From Blasia pusilla (taxonomy: Eukaryota > Marchantiophyta > Marchantiopsida > Blasiales): a stretch of DNA of 64,000 nt. A program made the position numbers and the translations under genes. This document shows positions 37,977 to 47,734 of this stretch, one piece after another. The stretch is taken from NCBI GenBank assembly GCA_050084515.1, contig CM114271.1, positions 36,828,001-36,892,000 of the forward strand, written 5' to 3'. The notes under the pieces were generated by a model that worked only from the letters and a program-made list of their open reading frames with translations, did no database searches and was not told where the DNA came from. The number at the start of each line of letters is the position of its first letter. Within the stretch, counting starts at the first letter, position 1.

Positions 37977-39467
37977 TTGTTGGAGGGGAACGCACATGCG
38001 GAGGATGTCCCAGTAGCGGATAGTCCCACGGAGAGACAGGCCATGGCGGGTGTCTCTTCCCATGTTAGCGATGCCTCTTCACCATTATGGGGTACGACTC
38101 AAGAGCTACAGAGGAGTGCCGACGACCTCGTGAGGCAGGCGTGGAGTCATGTTTTTATCCCAGAGCAGCAAGAGTCACGTGGCAATCGGGCTCTTGGAGT
38201 GGAGACGATGACCCCACTAGATACCACACCTGTTGTGTGGCAGTTCCCAGAGGAGGGTGTGAGGGTGTTAGATCTCTTCGGAGGGATTAAGACCGGATTG
38301 GTTGCCATATTGCAGGCGGGCATACGGGTGCATCAGTACCTTTATGTGGAGAGAGATGAGACCGCGCAGCGAGTATCATTACGTTACGTGGCGAGATTGG
38401 TCTTGAGGTATCCTGAGTTGTTGTCGGTATTTGCAGTACGGGGATACCAGCATATGCTACCCGCCGACATCTCTTTGGTGGGGCCGCAGGATCTGGATAG
38501 AGTTGGCACCATTCATTTGGTGATTCTTTGGATGGCCATGTCGGGTCATTCATCAAGAAGGCGAGGATTTGGATTGCAGGATCCGAGGTCATGGATGTTT
38601 TGGGAGATGCTGCGAGTAGTACGACACTTGCAGGAGAGTCAGATATGTTCTCCTGCGTACATTTTGGAGAACGTGGCATTGTTGGGAGACACTCGTGCAC
38701 CTATGATGACGAGTGTACATCAGGTGAGGTCCTCGTTGGGACCTGCTGTGTTGTTAGATGCAGCGAGAGTTGGGTCACGTGCCCATCGTCCACGACTGTG
38801 GTGGACGAACCTGATACCATCACAGGTACTGAGTCGAGCATACAGTGGAGTCCAGAGAGCACCACATCTCACGGTGGATGCTATTTTGGGCTCAGGGCGT
38901 CGGTCTCAGGTGGTGACACGCGATGATAGACCACCGTTGGCCACGGCCAATAGGGTGGGGGAGTTGAGGGCATCCTTACCTACGTTGGTGAGCTTCCCAG
39001 CATCCCATGCCTTTTGTCAGGGAGGGCCAGGCATGATTTGGAATGAGGTGACCGGAGCATTGGAGGAGCCTACAGCAGATGAGCGCGAGCGCGCCATGGG
39101 GTTCACCACCGATACTACGGCGGTGCCACGGATGACTGAGGCATCACGGAGACAGATGTTGGGGCAGGCGATGGACCTCAATTGTCTCACATGGATAATC
39201 AGCCTAGGTATGGCTGAGCAGAGACGGATGCGAGTGTCATCCATGCCGTCACGTCCACGAGTTGGACCATTGCCTACAGGGTCTGTACAGGCATTGGCTG
39301 GGGGCGAGACGAGGAGAGATAGGCACCCATGGACTTCCTGGGACGTCGTTCGAGCAGAGAGTGCGAAGGCGGCTAGAGAAGCACATATTCATTTTTCAGA
39401 TGTGGAGCATGGTGTAGGAGGTCAGAGTGGAGTGGCTATTGCAGAGGTGGCTAGGGTTGCTACATAG
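37977..39467 (+). CDS. C5-cytosine DNA methyltransferase domain of gypsy copy A2
   Basis: A 496-codon open frame inside the pol region, between protease and reverse transcriptase. The family moves a methyl group from SAM to C5 of cytosine in DNA. Visible blocks: motif I VLDLFGGIKTGL (residues 97-108); 'GLQDPRS' (199-205), which in this family follows motif IV; motif VI YILENVALLGD (228-238); motif VIII-like RAHRPRLWWTNL (268-279); motif IX-like 'RPPLATANRVG' (318-328); motif X-like ERERAMGF and RRQMLGQAMDLN (391-402). The general pattern is DNMT3/DRM-like. At motif IV the frame reads ILWMAMSGHS, and the catalytic Pro-Cys codons (CCA TGT, 38,536-38,541) are out of frame, so this copy as read is inactive. 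The first ~90 residues are a linker shared with copies B and E. The ATG at 37,977 is only the first in frame; in life it is probably part of the polyprotein. Confidence 0.85.
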   Translation: MLEGNAHAEDVPVADSPTERQAMAGVSSHVSDASSPLWGTTQELQRSADDLVRQAWSHVFIPEQQESRGNRALGVETMTPLDTTPVVWQFPEEGVRVLDLFGGIKTGLVAILQAGIRVHQYLYVERDETAQRVSLRYVARLVLRYPELLSVFAVRGYQHMLPADISLVGPQDLDRVGTIHLVILWMAMSGHSSRRRGFGLQDPRSWMFWEMLRVVRHLQESQICSPAYILENVALLGDTRAPMMTSVHQVRSSLGPAVLLDAARVGSRAHRPRLWWTNLIPSQVLSRAYSGVQRAPHLTVDAILGSGRRSQVVTRDDRPPLATANRVGELRASLPTLVSFPASHAFCQGGPGMIWNEVTGALEEPTADERERAMGFTTDTTAVPRMTEASRRQMLGQAMDLNCLTWIISLGMAEQRRMRVSSMPSRPRVGPLPTGSVQALAGGETRRDRHPWTSWDVVRAESAKAAREAHIHFSDVEHGVGGQSGVAIAEVARVAT

Positions 39468-39509
39468 CAACCAAAGCCGGAGGTTGCGTCCTCTGCCAGT
39501 GAGGTCACG

Positions 39510-40490
39510 ATGGAGACTTGGGAGCCTGTGATAGGTCTCAAGTTGATAGGAGGAGAGCGACGGCGAGTTCATAGATTTCTGAGAGGGCATGTCAGTTGTT
39601 TTGCCTTCAGTATGAGAGACTTGGGTACGCTGAAGGGTCATGGTATACGGATTGAGTTGGCTAGTGATACGCCGGTCTTTCGTCGACCCTACAGGTATTC
39701 TGATATGGAGCGAGCCTTGATTGAGATCAGGAGTCATGACTTGTGGAGTTATCACATGGGGAGTATGCATCTGCCACAGTCATGCCGACGAAGAAGGATA
39801 TGTATGGCAATTGGACGGATATGCGGATGTGTGGAGATTACCGTCCTATCAACCGACAGACGAGGTCAGATCGCCACGCCATGCCTACTCGTGAGGAGAT
39901 CTTTGATGTGGTAGGGCATGCAAAGATCTTCAGTACATAAGATCTCCGTGTTGGCTATCATCAGCTTCCTATCAGGTTGGAGGACAGGGAGAAGAGAGCA
40001 TTATGGGGGATAGATCGATTCGGGAGAGATTGCTAATATCAGTGGCGGTTCTTACCATTTGGGTTGAAGAACGCGCCTGCGGAGTTTCAGAGAGTGATGG
40101 ATAGGATTCTGGCTGGCTTGGATTTTGTACGATGTTACATAGATGATATTCTTATCTTTAGTTCCACGGTTGAGGAGCATGAGCGACACTTGGAGGAGGT
40201 GTTTCGGGCGATTGATTACATGGACTGAAGTTACATCCAGGCAAGTGCAGATTCTTTCAAGAGCAGATTGAGTACTTGGGACACACCATATACCCGAGTG
40301 GGTTAGGCGTTCAGCAGACAAAGGTAGAGGCTATTGCGCAGATTCCACGCCCTACAGATGTGAGTCGAGTCCGAGCATTTCTTGGACTGGCGAACTTCTA
40401 TCGACGGTATGTCAAGGATTTTAGTGCGATCGCAAAGTCTTTGACCTTGTTGACGAGTCTTGATCATGTTTGGTTTTGGGGAGATGATTA
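39510..40490 (+). pseudogene. Copy A2: reverse transcriptase, frameshifted
   Basis: Pieces in shifting frames follow the gypsy RT: FAFSMRDLGTLKGHGIRIEL, 'VFRRPYRYSDMERALI', then after a frameshift ELSHGEYASATVMPTKKDMY, 'RMCGDYRPINRQT', DLRVGYHQLPIRLED, FLPFGLKNAPAEFQRVMDRI, the catalytic CYIDDILIFSS at 40,131-40,163, 'IEYLGHTIYPSGLG' and 'RAFLGLANFYRRYVKDFS'. RT copies the element RNA into DNA. Frameshifts and stops (one just before DLRVGYH) inactivate it. Confidence 0.85.
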
Positions 40491-41190
40491 GGAGCGAGCA
40501 TTTCAGGAGCTCAAGGACAGGTTGACGTCCTCACCCATTTTACAGAGACCGGTTAGGGGTCGCCCATTCCAGTTACATATGGATTGGAGCATGTTGGGTC
40601 TAGGAGCAGTGCTTACTCAGAGGGATGATGAGGAGAGGGAGTTCGTTGTGGCTTACGCGAGCCGATCGAACAACATTGTAGAGGCAAAGTACAGCTCCTA
40701 CGAGGGAGAGTGCTTGGCTGCAGTATGGGCCGTGGCACATTTTAGGTGCTATTTATTCGGCAACCCTCTCACACTTATCATTGATCATCAACCGTTGAGG
40801 TGGTTGATGGAGTCCCACAAGCTTATGAGAAAGCTTGCCAGGTGGGCTCTATTACTACAGGAGTATGAGTTTGAGGTGGTTTATAGGCCAAGTCGCATGA
40901 ACTAGGATGCGGATGGGTTGAGTCGTAACCCATGTCCGAGTCAGAGAGACGACACAGGAGCTCGATGGCACGGAGAGAGTGATGAGGAGATGGTGCTCGG
41001 TTGGCATGCATCTGCCTATCTTTGTTGGTTGACTATGGCAGGTCAGCCACAGGTGATGACTCCATTGGTGGGATTGGATGATGAGTCTTTGGATCGGGAG
41101 GTTAGTGAGGAGGCGACAGGTGGTCGTGATATCCATGACGACGTGGAGGTTGTGGAGTTCTTGCGATTTGGCGTCATTGTAGTGAAGTGA
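40491..41190 (+). pseudogene. Copy A2: RNase H and connection region
   Basis: The frame continues from RT through a TAG: 'AFQELKDRLTSSPILQRPV', then RNase H with LHMDWSMLGLGAVLTQRDDE, YASRSNNIVEAKYSSYEGEC (the catalytic Glu region), 'LAAVWAVAHFRCYLFG' and 'LIIDHQPLRWLM'. RNase H removes the RNA strand during cDNA synthesis. A TAG follows PSRMN, where D reads through to the DADGLSRNPC block. The segment 40,918-41,190 is an acidic linker seen also in C and D. Confidence 0.8.
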
Positions 41191-41191
41191 G

Positions 41192-41866
41192 TGCTAGGGA
41201 GCGGATCGGATCCCTGAGAGAGCCAAGAGGTTCAGGTGGGAGGGGACTCACATTTTGCGGGTATGGGGAGATGGTAGGATACGAGTGGTACCTCATCCTT
41301 CCCAGCGAGCACGTGTAGTGCGACATGCTCATGAGGAGTTGAGACATTTTGGAGTAAAGCGTACTTACAACTTACCCAGGTTCGATATTGGTGGCGCGGC
41401 ATGCATCTTTGGGAATCTGTTGTTTGTGGCGGATGTATGGTATGTGACAGAGTGCGAGCATCCTTCAATGCTTCCACTCCGCAGTTACATCCTTTGCCGA
41501 TTATCGATTTAGGTTATCGGTGGAGTTTAGACTTAACGGGACCTTTGCCATTGACAGGGCGTCATCATAGGTACGTGTTGGTCATGGTGGAGCATTTCTC
41601 CAAGTGGATAGAGTTGGTGGCACTACCGGACAAAGCGGCGAGGAACGGCTTATGCATTTCTAGATCGTGTGCTTAGTCACTTTGGTGCACCGGCGGAGGT
41701 GTTGACTGACCAAGGTACTGAGTTCAGGGGAGAGTTTCAGGCCTTGTGTGATCAGGCGCTGATAGATCACCGCACCACCTCCAGAGATCATCCTGAGGCG
41801 GATGGGTTGGCGGAGAGAGTGGTACAGACGGTGAAGAGAGGATTACGCAAGTATACGTGCGATTGA
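41192..41866 (+). pseudogene. Copy A2: integrase, broken
   Basis: A degenerate N-terminal zinc region (HEELRHFGVKRTYNL near 41,330) leads to the core: 'YRWSLDLTGPLPLTGRHHRY' (first Asp), VEHFSKWIELVALPDKA, then after a frameshift LSHFGAPAEVLTDQGTEF (second Asp) and 'SRDHPEADGLAERVVQTVK' (Glu). By my count the second Asp and the Glu are separated by 34 residues, one fewer than the usual DX35E. The GPY/F-like tail kept in copy D is missing here. Integrase inserts the cDNA into the genome. Confidence 0.8.
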
Positions 41867-42455
41867 GGGAGTGGGATGTTGCCATGGTTGGCTATGGGTT
41901 ATCGCTTTAGTCGCGCGCAATTGTGCGCCATGTCATCTTCGAACGAAGATGGGGACGGTGGATCCGAGCTTGGCGCGATGGTACATCCAGGCTTGAGTTG
42001 TATGTTGTGCGGATCTGGTAGCCACCATGTTGGTATGTGATCGAGGCTTATGCATTTCTAGATCGTGTGCTTAGTCACTTTGGTGCACCGGCGGAGGTGT
42101 TGCGACCATGTCATCTTGAGTTCAGGGAGAGTTCAGGCCTTGTGTGATCGGGGCCGATAGATCACCGCACCACCTCGAGAGATCATCTGAGGCGGATGGG
42201 TTGGCGGAGAGAGTGGCCAGGCGGTGAAGAGAGGATTACGCAAGTATGGCTTGCAGCGGGTACAGTTGAGGGAGTGGGACCTACAGTTGCCATGGTTGGC
42301 TATGGGTTATCGCTTTAGTCGACGCAATTGTGCGCCATGTCATCTTCCGAACGTAGATGGGACGGTGGATCCGAGCTTGGCAGTGGTACCTGCAGGCTTG
42401 AGTTGTATGTTGTGTGGATCTACGAGGGGTGCAGCCACCATGTTGGTATGTGATG
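41867..42455 (+). repeat. Imperfect ~400-bp duplication of integrase/PHD segment
   Basis: The segment 41,657-42,045 (from 'catttctagatcgtgtgctt' through the start of the PHD region) is repeated at 42,056-42,455. Copies differ mainly by many one- and two-base indels, for example 'gaggttacgcaag', 'cgcgcgcaattgtg' against 'cgacgcaattgtg', and 'cgaacgaagatgggg' against 'ccgaacgtagatggg'. This pattern is unusual for natural decay and could reflect assembly of noisy reads. Confidence 0.7.
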
Positions 42456-42544
42456 GTTGTTCTCGAGGGTGGCATATGTCATGTCTGACCCCCCCTCTTG
42501 ATGTGGTTCCCACGGGACGATGGATGTGTCTGAGTTGTGTATAG
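42224..42544 (+). pseudogene. Copy A2: integrase remnant fused to C-terminal PHD finger
   Basis: The frame reads integrase pieces (LPWLAMGYRFSR), jumps to 'RNCAPCHLPNVDGTVDPSL' and then to a complete C4HC3 PHD finger at 42,404-42,538: C-x2-C, 11 residues, CDGC, 4 residues, H-x2-C, 14 residues, C-x2-C, with Trp before His (GWH) and Trp two residues before the last Cys pair (RWMC). The stop is TAG at 42,542. PHD fingers bind histone H3 tails. Copies C and D show the same module after a full GPY/F-like region, so A2 has lost the piece between (about 200 residues). This is the only copy here with all eight PHD ligands. Confidence 0.8.
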
Positions 42545-42559
42545 GGTAGTAGGTCATGT

Positions 42560-42770
42560 CAGAGAGATGTGATATTTTCTATCTGGAGTTAGGGGGATCA
42601 AACTGCCAGCTAGGGGGGCAGTTGTGTGATCTCCATGTGTATGTATGAGTTGATTTTTGTACATGTGTGGATCGACCCGTGTGCGGGGAAGATCGGTGTT
42701 GTGTGGTGTAGATGTGACGAGCGATGTATGTTGTGTAGCGATATATATGCGCACGACAAGGTAGAGCTTT
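42560..42770 (+). repeat. Polypurine tract and 3' terminal block of copy A2
   Basis: Just after the PHD stop come AGGGGG (42,591-42,596) and AGGGGGG (42,613-42,619), which fit polypurine tracts. The TG at about 42,624 would start the LTR. The block ends 'gatgtatgttgtgtagcga...gcgcacgaca' near 42,760, the same end as the LTR-like blocks of C and D. Directly after it the protease of copy B begins, so the rest of the LTR is missing. Confidence 0.55.
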
Positions 42771-42780
42771 TAGTCCGCAG

Positions 42781-43120
42781 CGCATCTTCTTGGATTCAGG
42801 AGCGCAACCCCTATTGTTGGGGAAAACGACATTTAGAGGATTGGGCTTGACCAGAGCCGATGTGGAGCGTTGTCCATTCCGGATACATACATCCTTGGTT
42901 GGAGCAAGTACCACACACTATATCACCCAACATGAGGTTGTGGTAAGGATTCACGATGGACATCCTACAAATGAGTCTGTGGTGCGAGCCAAGGTGATAG
43001 TGATTGATGCAGAGACCTACAATGTCTTGGTTGGTGGAGTAGTGTTGTACGCTATGGGGTTTTCGTGGATTATTGGGAGGAGTCGTAGACCAAGATGGCA
43101 ATCTGGTGATGGATGACTTT
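42781..43120 (+). pseudogene. Gypsy copy B: aspartic protease
   Basis: The frame gives FLDSGAQPLLLGKTTFRGLG, with an intact catalytic DSG, then 'LVGASTTHYITQHEVVVRI' and AETYNVLVGGVVLYAMGF. It is well kept and collinear with copy A2. No gag lies before it; instead it follows the 3' terminal block of A2, which points to a deletion between two tandem or nested copies. Confidence 0.75.
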
Positions 43121-43194
43121 GTTCATTCCCCGTTTGATTCACAAGTGTAGTGATCGAGCGGCGGCCATAAGAGATGGCGACCTAAGCAGCATTT

Positions 43195-44200
43195 AGCAAC
43201 GCCATCACTTGGCCTAGTGATTTGATTGAGGGACATGTCCATGCTGAGGATAATCCCATTCCTGATATTTCTATAGAGAGGAGTGTCATGGTCTCCGCAT
43301 CAATCCGTAGAGGAGAGGTGCCGCTTTGGGGCTCAACTGAGGAGCTTCGACGTTTAGCCACTGAGCATGTGCAGATCGCGTGGAGCGAGACATTTACACC
43401 AGAGCGTGACGGGTCATAGGAACCAAAGGTATCCGAGAGTGCTACTATGACCCCTTTGGACACCACCCCGATTGTGTGGTGCATTCCAAATGAGGGTCTT
43501 CGCGTGTTAGATGTCTTTGGCGAGATTAGCACTGGTTTAGCTTTTTTTTTACATGCATGAGTACACGTGCATCAGTACTTGGATATGGAGATTGATAATG
43601 TTGCGAGGCGCGCTTTACTTCACCATGTGGCGTAGTTACGCCTCCATTTTTCGGCCTTGTTCTTTGCGTCCGCTGTCCCGGGATATCATAGTTTCCTACC
43701 GAGGGATATTTCATTGCTAGGGGTGTAGGACTTGGAGCGAGTAGGGACCATAGACTTGGTCATTTATGGTTGGCCGTGTTAGGGCCAATGGAGTGTTGAC
43801 TCTTGATCCAGGTTATTTTGGGAGATGATGCGGATTTTGTGACACTTGCAGGAGCATCAGTTCCGTTCTCCAGCATACATTATAAAGAATGTGCCGAACC
43901 TAGGAGATTTGAGGTCACGGGTGGTGACAAGTGCACATCATGTGCGTGCATGGATCGGCTCAGTAGTGTTTTTGGATGCGGCGAGTGTAGTGTAGGTTTT
44001 GGAGCTCACCGCCCCCATCTTTGGTGGACCAACTTGGTGCCACATGAGGTGTTGCAGAGGGCATATGCGCGAGTGGAGCGCCCCATTGATTTGTTGGTGG
44101 ATTCCATTCTGGATCCAGGTCGTCGATCATAGACGGTGAGGCATGATGATAGACCGCCGTTGACTGTGGTGAAGAGGATTGGCGTGCCACAAGCAGCCTT
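43195..44200 (+). pseudogene. Gypsy copy B: C5-methyltransferase, interrupted by stops
   Basis: It is collinear with the A2 methyltransferase: the linker 'WPSDLIEGHVHAEDNPI', then 'IVWCIPNEGLRVLDVFGEI' (motif I, with Gly to Glu), 'YLDMEIDNVARRAL', motif IV with Pro-Cys in frame (DLVIYGWPC at about 43,753-43,779) followed by TAG where CAG is expected, then FWEMMRI, 'HLQEHQFRSPAYIIKNV' (motif VI, Glu to Lys), 'VFLDAASVV' and the Trp-Thr-Asn block 'RPHLWWTNLVPHEVLQRAY', after a frame change. Similarity ends at about 44,200 in AT-rich DNA, before motif X. Confidence 0.8.
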
Positions 44201-44204
44201 GGAA

Positions 44205-44429
44205 TGAGAAAGAGATAATTATATTATAATAAAAATTTAAATAAAGAATATTTATTTTGACAATCCACATTCAATTATAAAATTAGCATCATTTGAGAGG
44301 ACATCGATAATATGGAATACTTTCAATACATAATAATAATAATATAGCTACTATTTGATCTAGTCACAAACAAGTATTAAACCTACTAAAATAAAATAGT
44401 ATTAAAAAAATAAAATATTAGATATGTGA

Positions 44430-44470
<41 letters not shown>

Positions 44471-44850
44471 TCAGAAAAAAAAGTGAACCAGAAAAATATG
44501 TTAAAAAAAAAGAGAGTAATAAGATGGAAATCTTGAATACAAAACTCTCAATGATAAATAATATCATGTATAAATAGTAAATATTTGATAAAACAATAAT
44601 AAAAAAATCCAAAAACAAAAAAAAATCCATGTTTGGACAACAACAACCTTAAGTATATCATAAATAGGCAAAATTTAATCATTAAAAAAATAAAATTATT
44701 CACACATAATAATTTTAAATAAGAAATAATTACCTAATGGTGTTTTAAAGTTTCTAATCCAACAAGATAACAAATAAAGCTTGAGTACTAATTTGTATGT
44801 TTAAAAAAATATTAAAATAAAGTCCAAAAACTAAATTATCTAAGGCAGTG
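44205..44850. other. AT-rich spacer between inverted gypsy copies B and C
   Basis: Very AT-rich, with an (AAT)n run at about 44,431-44,468 and no gene. It separates the plus-strand copy B from the minus-strand LTR-like block of copy C. Confidence 0.7.
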
Positions 44851-44952
44851 AGAACGAAGTCTATAGAGCACGGTATAAGATTGTACGTGAACGAAGAGAG
44901 GCCATGGCGTGACATGTTAAGGCGTGAGCAAAGAGCATGTGAAGGAAGTAGG

Positions 44953-45676
44953 TGTCGTGCGTATATACATTGCTACATAAAATACATAATTGTCGACAAA
45001 CATACACACAAACACACACAATCCGATGCTAACTCATGGCATCCAAAAACGAGACAAGAATAATAAAATATCTCCAATAAATCAAGTAGATCCAATCTCT
45101 CTTAACACCATAGCTCTCAAATATGTGCACTCTCACGTGTCTCTCTCAATGTCAAACCAAAGCCACTCTCTTAATGAGAGGCTTGGGTTACACTCACAAG
45201 GCAAGCAAGACCATAGCTCCGCCATCTCATGCCAAGAGCTTCAACAAAGAGAGAATGAGCTCTCAATCTTTCTCTCCTTGAGGTATACCCCCTTCCCTTT
45301 CCCAAGCTCTCTCCTCGATAACCTATGCTCGCAGGTCACCTCTTTGACTCTTGACATGCTGTAGCGGGTCAAGGGACAACTATAATAAATATGGAAACTT
45401 ATCCAAAATAGCAAGTCTCTCTATATGGCTCCAAATCAGCCGAAACGAAGGGGAAGTCTGATGTCTCAGATTTCCCGAGACGTCAGTAGGTTATCCTTGA
45501 CCTCCTCTACTCGCGAAGGTGCTCTATCAAATCTCTCCGATCTATCCTAAAAAGTCATGATAAGTGTCGTGCGCATACACATCGCTCTTGAAAAATATAC
45601 ACATAAATACGCACAACCCCATGCTAACTCATGACATCCAAACAACGAGACAAGAAGTACCAAAATATTTCCAATC
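44953..45676 (-). repeat. LTR-like block of copy C, with a ~120-bp repeat at both ends
   Basis: On the minus strand it follows the PHD end of copy C and a G-rich tract (GATGGGCGA). The first ~112 bp (45,675-45,564) recur at its far end (45,080-44,953), sharing 'atattttggtacttcttgtctcg', 'ggatgccatgagttagcat' and 'tatgcgcacgaca' with variants. Between them lies the block shared with 32,060-32,600 and 53,921-54,677. Start TG and end ACA fit an LTR, but no second LTR of this copy is present. Confidence 0.6.
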
Positions 45677-45757
45677 GCCCATCTAGTTGGTGGTTAGGTC
45701 CCTCTAACTCCAAATAGCCATCTATCCGAATCTACAATGACATACATCTCTCAAACG

Positions 45758-46078
45758 CTAGGAGAAAAGAGGTTGGGTGTTGATGTGGCCCCATTTTTGT
45801 CGTCTTCTTGTCATTAATGTCAGAGACACAAGTCGAAGTCTAGAACTACCTACCCTATGTAAATGTGGGACACATTTATCATCCTTAGGAACCCTAGTGA
45901 GAGGTGGTGTCAGACATGCCATATGCCACCCTCTCGAACACCCATCATAGACTAGCATAGTGGCTACACCACACCCGAAACCACATAACATACATTGCAA
46001 GTATGCACGAACTACTACTAAGATTGGATCAATTGTAGCGTCAATGTTAGAAAGGTGACATGGCGCACAATTACGCAC
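45758..46078 (-). pseudogene. Copy C: degenerate PHD finger
   Basis: Minus frame: 'RNCAPCHLSNIDATIDPIL', then CMLCG and 'MLVYDGCSRGWHMACLTPP'. The third Cys is Tyr (YDGC for CDGC), and a frameshift destroys the final RWMC.KC. It is the same module as in A2 and D. Confidence 0.75.
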
Positions 46079-46079
46079 A

Positions 46080-46880
46080 TGGTCCTTTCAAACCATACCA
46101 TCGCGTACCTCCAATAAGAGAACACAGATGGCAAAATCTCATGATGGTGCGCCTTGTAGTCACACCCACCGTTGTAGGTGCCGTATGTTGCAAGTAGACA
46201 TAGTCTCCTTCATGAAACCTCCGGATAGAAGGTCGATAACCACCTCCCCAAATAGTTGTATACCTCAATATATCCTGATGCTGCATAATCGCAAAGTTCT
46301 CAAACGCCATGGGCATCACTCTCCGAAACAACTCAGCCCTCTAAGAACATGCTCGTATCCATACATCATGGTCATCAAGGTTCAACACCTCACCAACATC
46401 TTGACAAATGGCCGCATGTAAATATGGCTCTCGGCCATAAAGCAACAAGTATGGTGAAAAAGACGCTAAGGATGCCTGCCTGCCTGTTGAATCTGTATCC
46501 CATCGCCAAGTATGGCACCTAAAGGTCCCAATCTCTTAGCTGACCTCTTCGCAAGCCATACTTGCGTAATCATCTCTTCACTATCTGCACAACCCTCTCC
46601 GCTAGTCCATCCGCCTCGGGATGATCTTGCAAAGTGGTGCATTAGTCGATCAGCGCTTGATCACACAAGGCTTCAAACTGCCTACGAAAATCAGTACCCT
46701 GGTCTCTCAACACCTCAATTGTTGCGTCGTAATGACTCAACACTCGATCTAGGAAGACATACGCTACTCCCTCACTCGCTTTGTCAAGAAATGCAACCAA
46801 CTCTATCCACTTTGAGAAATGCTCGACAATCAACAACACATAAGGACTCATCAAAGGCAAAGGTCCTAAAAATCATCAAA
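46080..46880 (-). pseudogene. Copy C: integrase with GPY/F-like tail
   Basis: Minus frames read the core 'LLIVEHFSKWIELVAFLDKA', 'VLRDQGTDFRRQFEALCDQA', then after breaks 'MPMAFENFAIMQHQDILRY' and FHEGDYVYLQHTAPTTVGV, the GPY/F-like tail also present in D. The catalytic TDQG is changed to RDQG but keeps its Asp. There are several frameshifts. Confidence 0.75.
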
Positions 46881-46882
46881 GG

Positions 46883-47704
46883 CTAAAAGGACTGCAACTG
46901 TGGAGTCGAAGTATTGAACATGTGTCTCCTAGCGACACCTGGATGCCTCGCCAAACTCGTTTGTTTCACTCCAAAATGACCCAACCGCCGTGGGCATGAC
47001 GCACCAAACGTGCTCTTTACAAAGGGATCCAATCCGCATCCTCCTAGCATCCTCTTTGCTCGCAGGATCCAATCCCGCTCTCTAGCATCCTCTTTGCTCG
47101 CGACACTGCTAGTACACAGGTACTCTGAGACCACTCCATTGTCATGAATGCCTCGACCACTTGTCGTCTCCTCACCGGCCTCTTCATCTAAGGACTCTCC
47201 ATCAGACCTCGCCATCGAAGTCTCAGCAATCTAGCTCTCCATAGCCAACAAGCCCAAATAGGCTAAGGTATGTCATCGTGGCACCAACTTCTCGTCGCTC
47301 TCGCCATGCCAACCAGCTTCAATCACATCTCCTTGACTCAAGCATGGGTTATGTCCCAAACCATCTGCATTCTAGTTGAGTATCTAAGGTCTACGCACCA
47401 CCTGGAAGTCATACTCCATCAACCACGTAAGTGGCTAATGATCTGTAATAATGGTGAAGGGATTGCCGAATAAATAACATGTGAAATGTGCAACAGCCCA
47501 CACCTCAGCCAAGCACTCACCCTCATACAAGCTATACTTTGCCTTTGTAGCGTTGTTCAAGCGACTAGCATAAGCCACCACGAACTCTCTACCATCATCG
47601 CCATGTTGGGTGAGCACGGCTCCAAGCCCCAACATGCTCCAATCAATATGCAACTGGAAAGGACGCCCCTTGATTGGTCTCCTCAATATGTGCGTGGACA
47701 TCAA
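46883..47704 (-). pseudogene. Copy C: RNase H and connection region
   Basis: Minus frame: 'LHIDWSMLGLGAVLTQHGD', 'YASRLNNATKAKYSLYEGEC', 'LAEVWAVAHFTCYLFG', then the acidic linker (SDGESLDEEAGEETTSGRGI) as in A2 and D. The catalytic Asp and Glu are kept. Stops lie after TDH and in the linker. Confidence 0.75.
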
Positions 47705-47734
47705 ATTGTCCTTGAGCAGCTGAAATGCTTTCTC

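Noticed and set aside
38528-38926. Second open frame overlapping the methyltransferase
   Set aside because: It is a shadow of the main frame. It matters only because it shows CCA TGT lying out of frame at motif IV.
37977-39467. Methyltransferase as an ordinary host DRM/DNMT gene
   Set aside because: It has no introns, lies between gypsy protease and RT on the same strand, and its parts recur in the same place in copies B, C and E.
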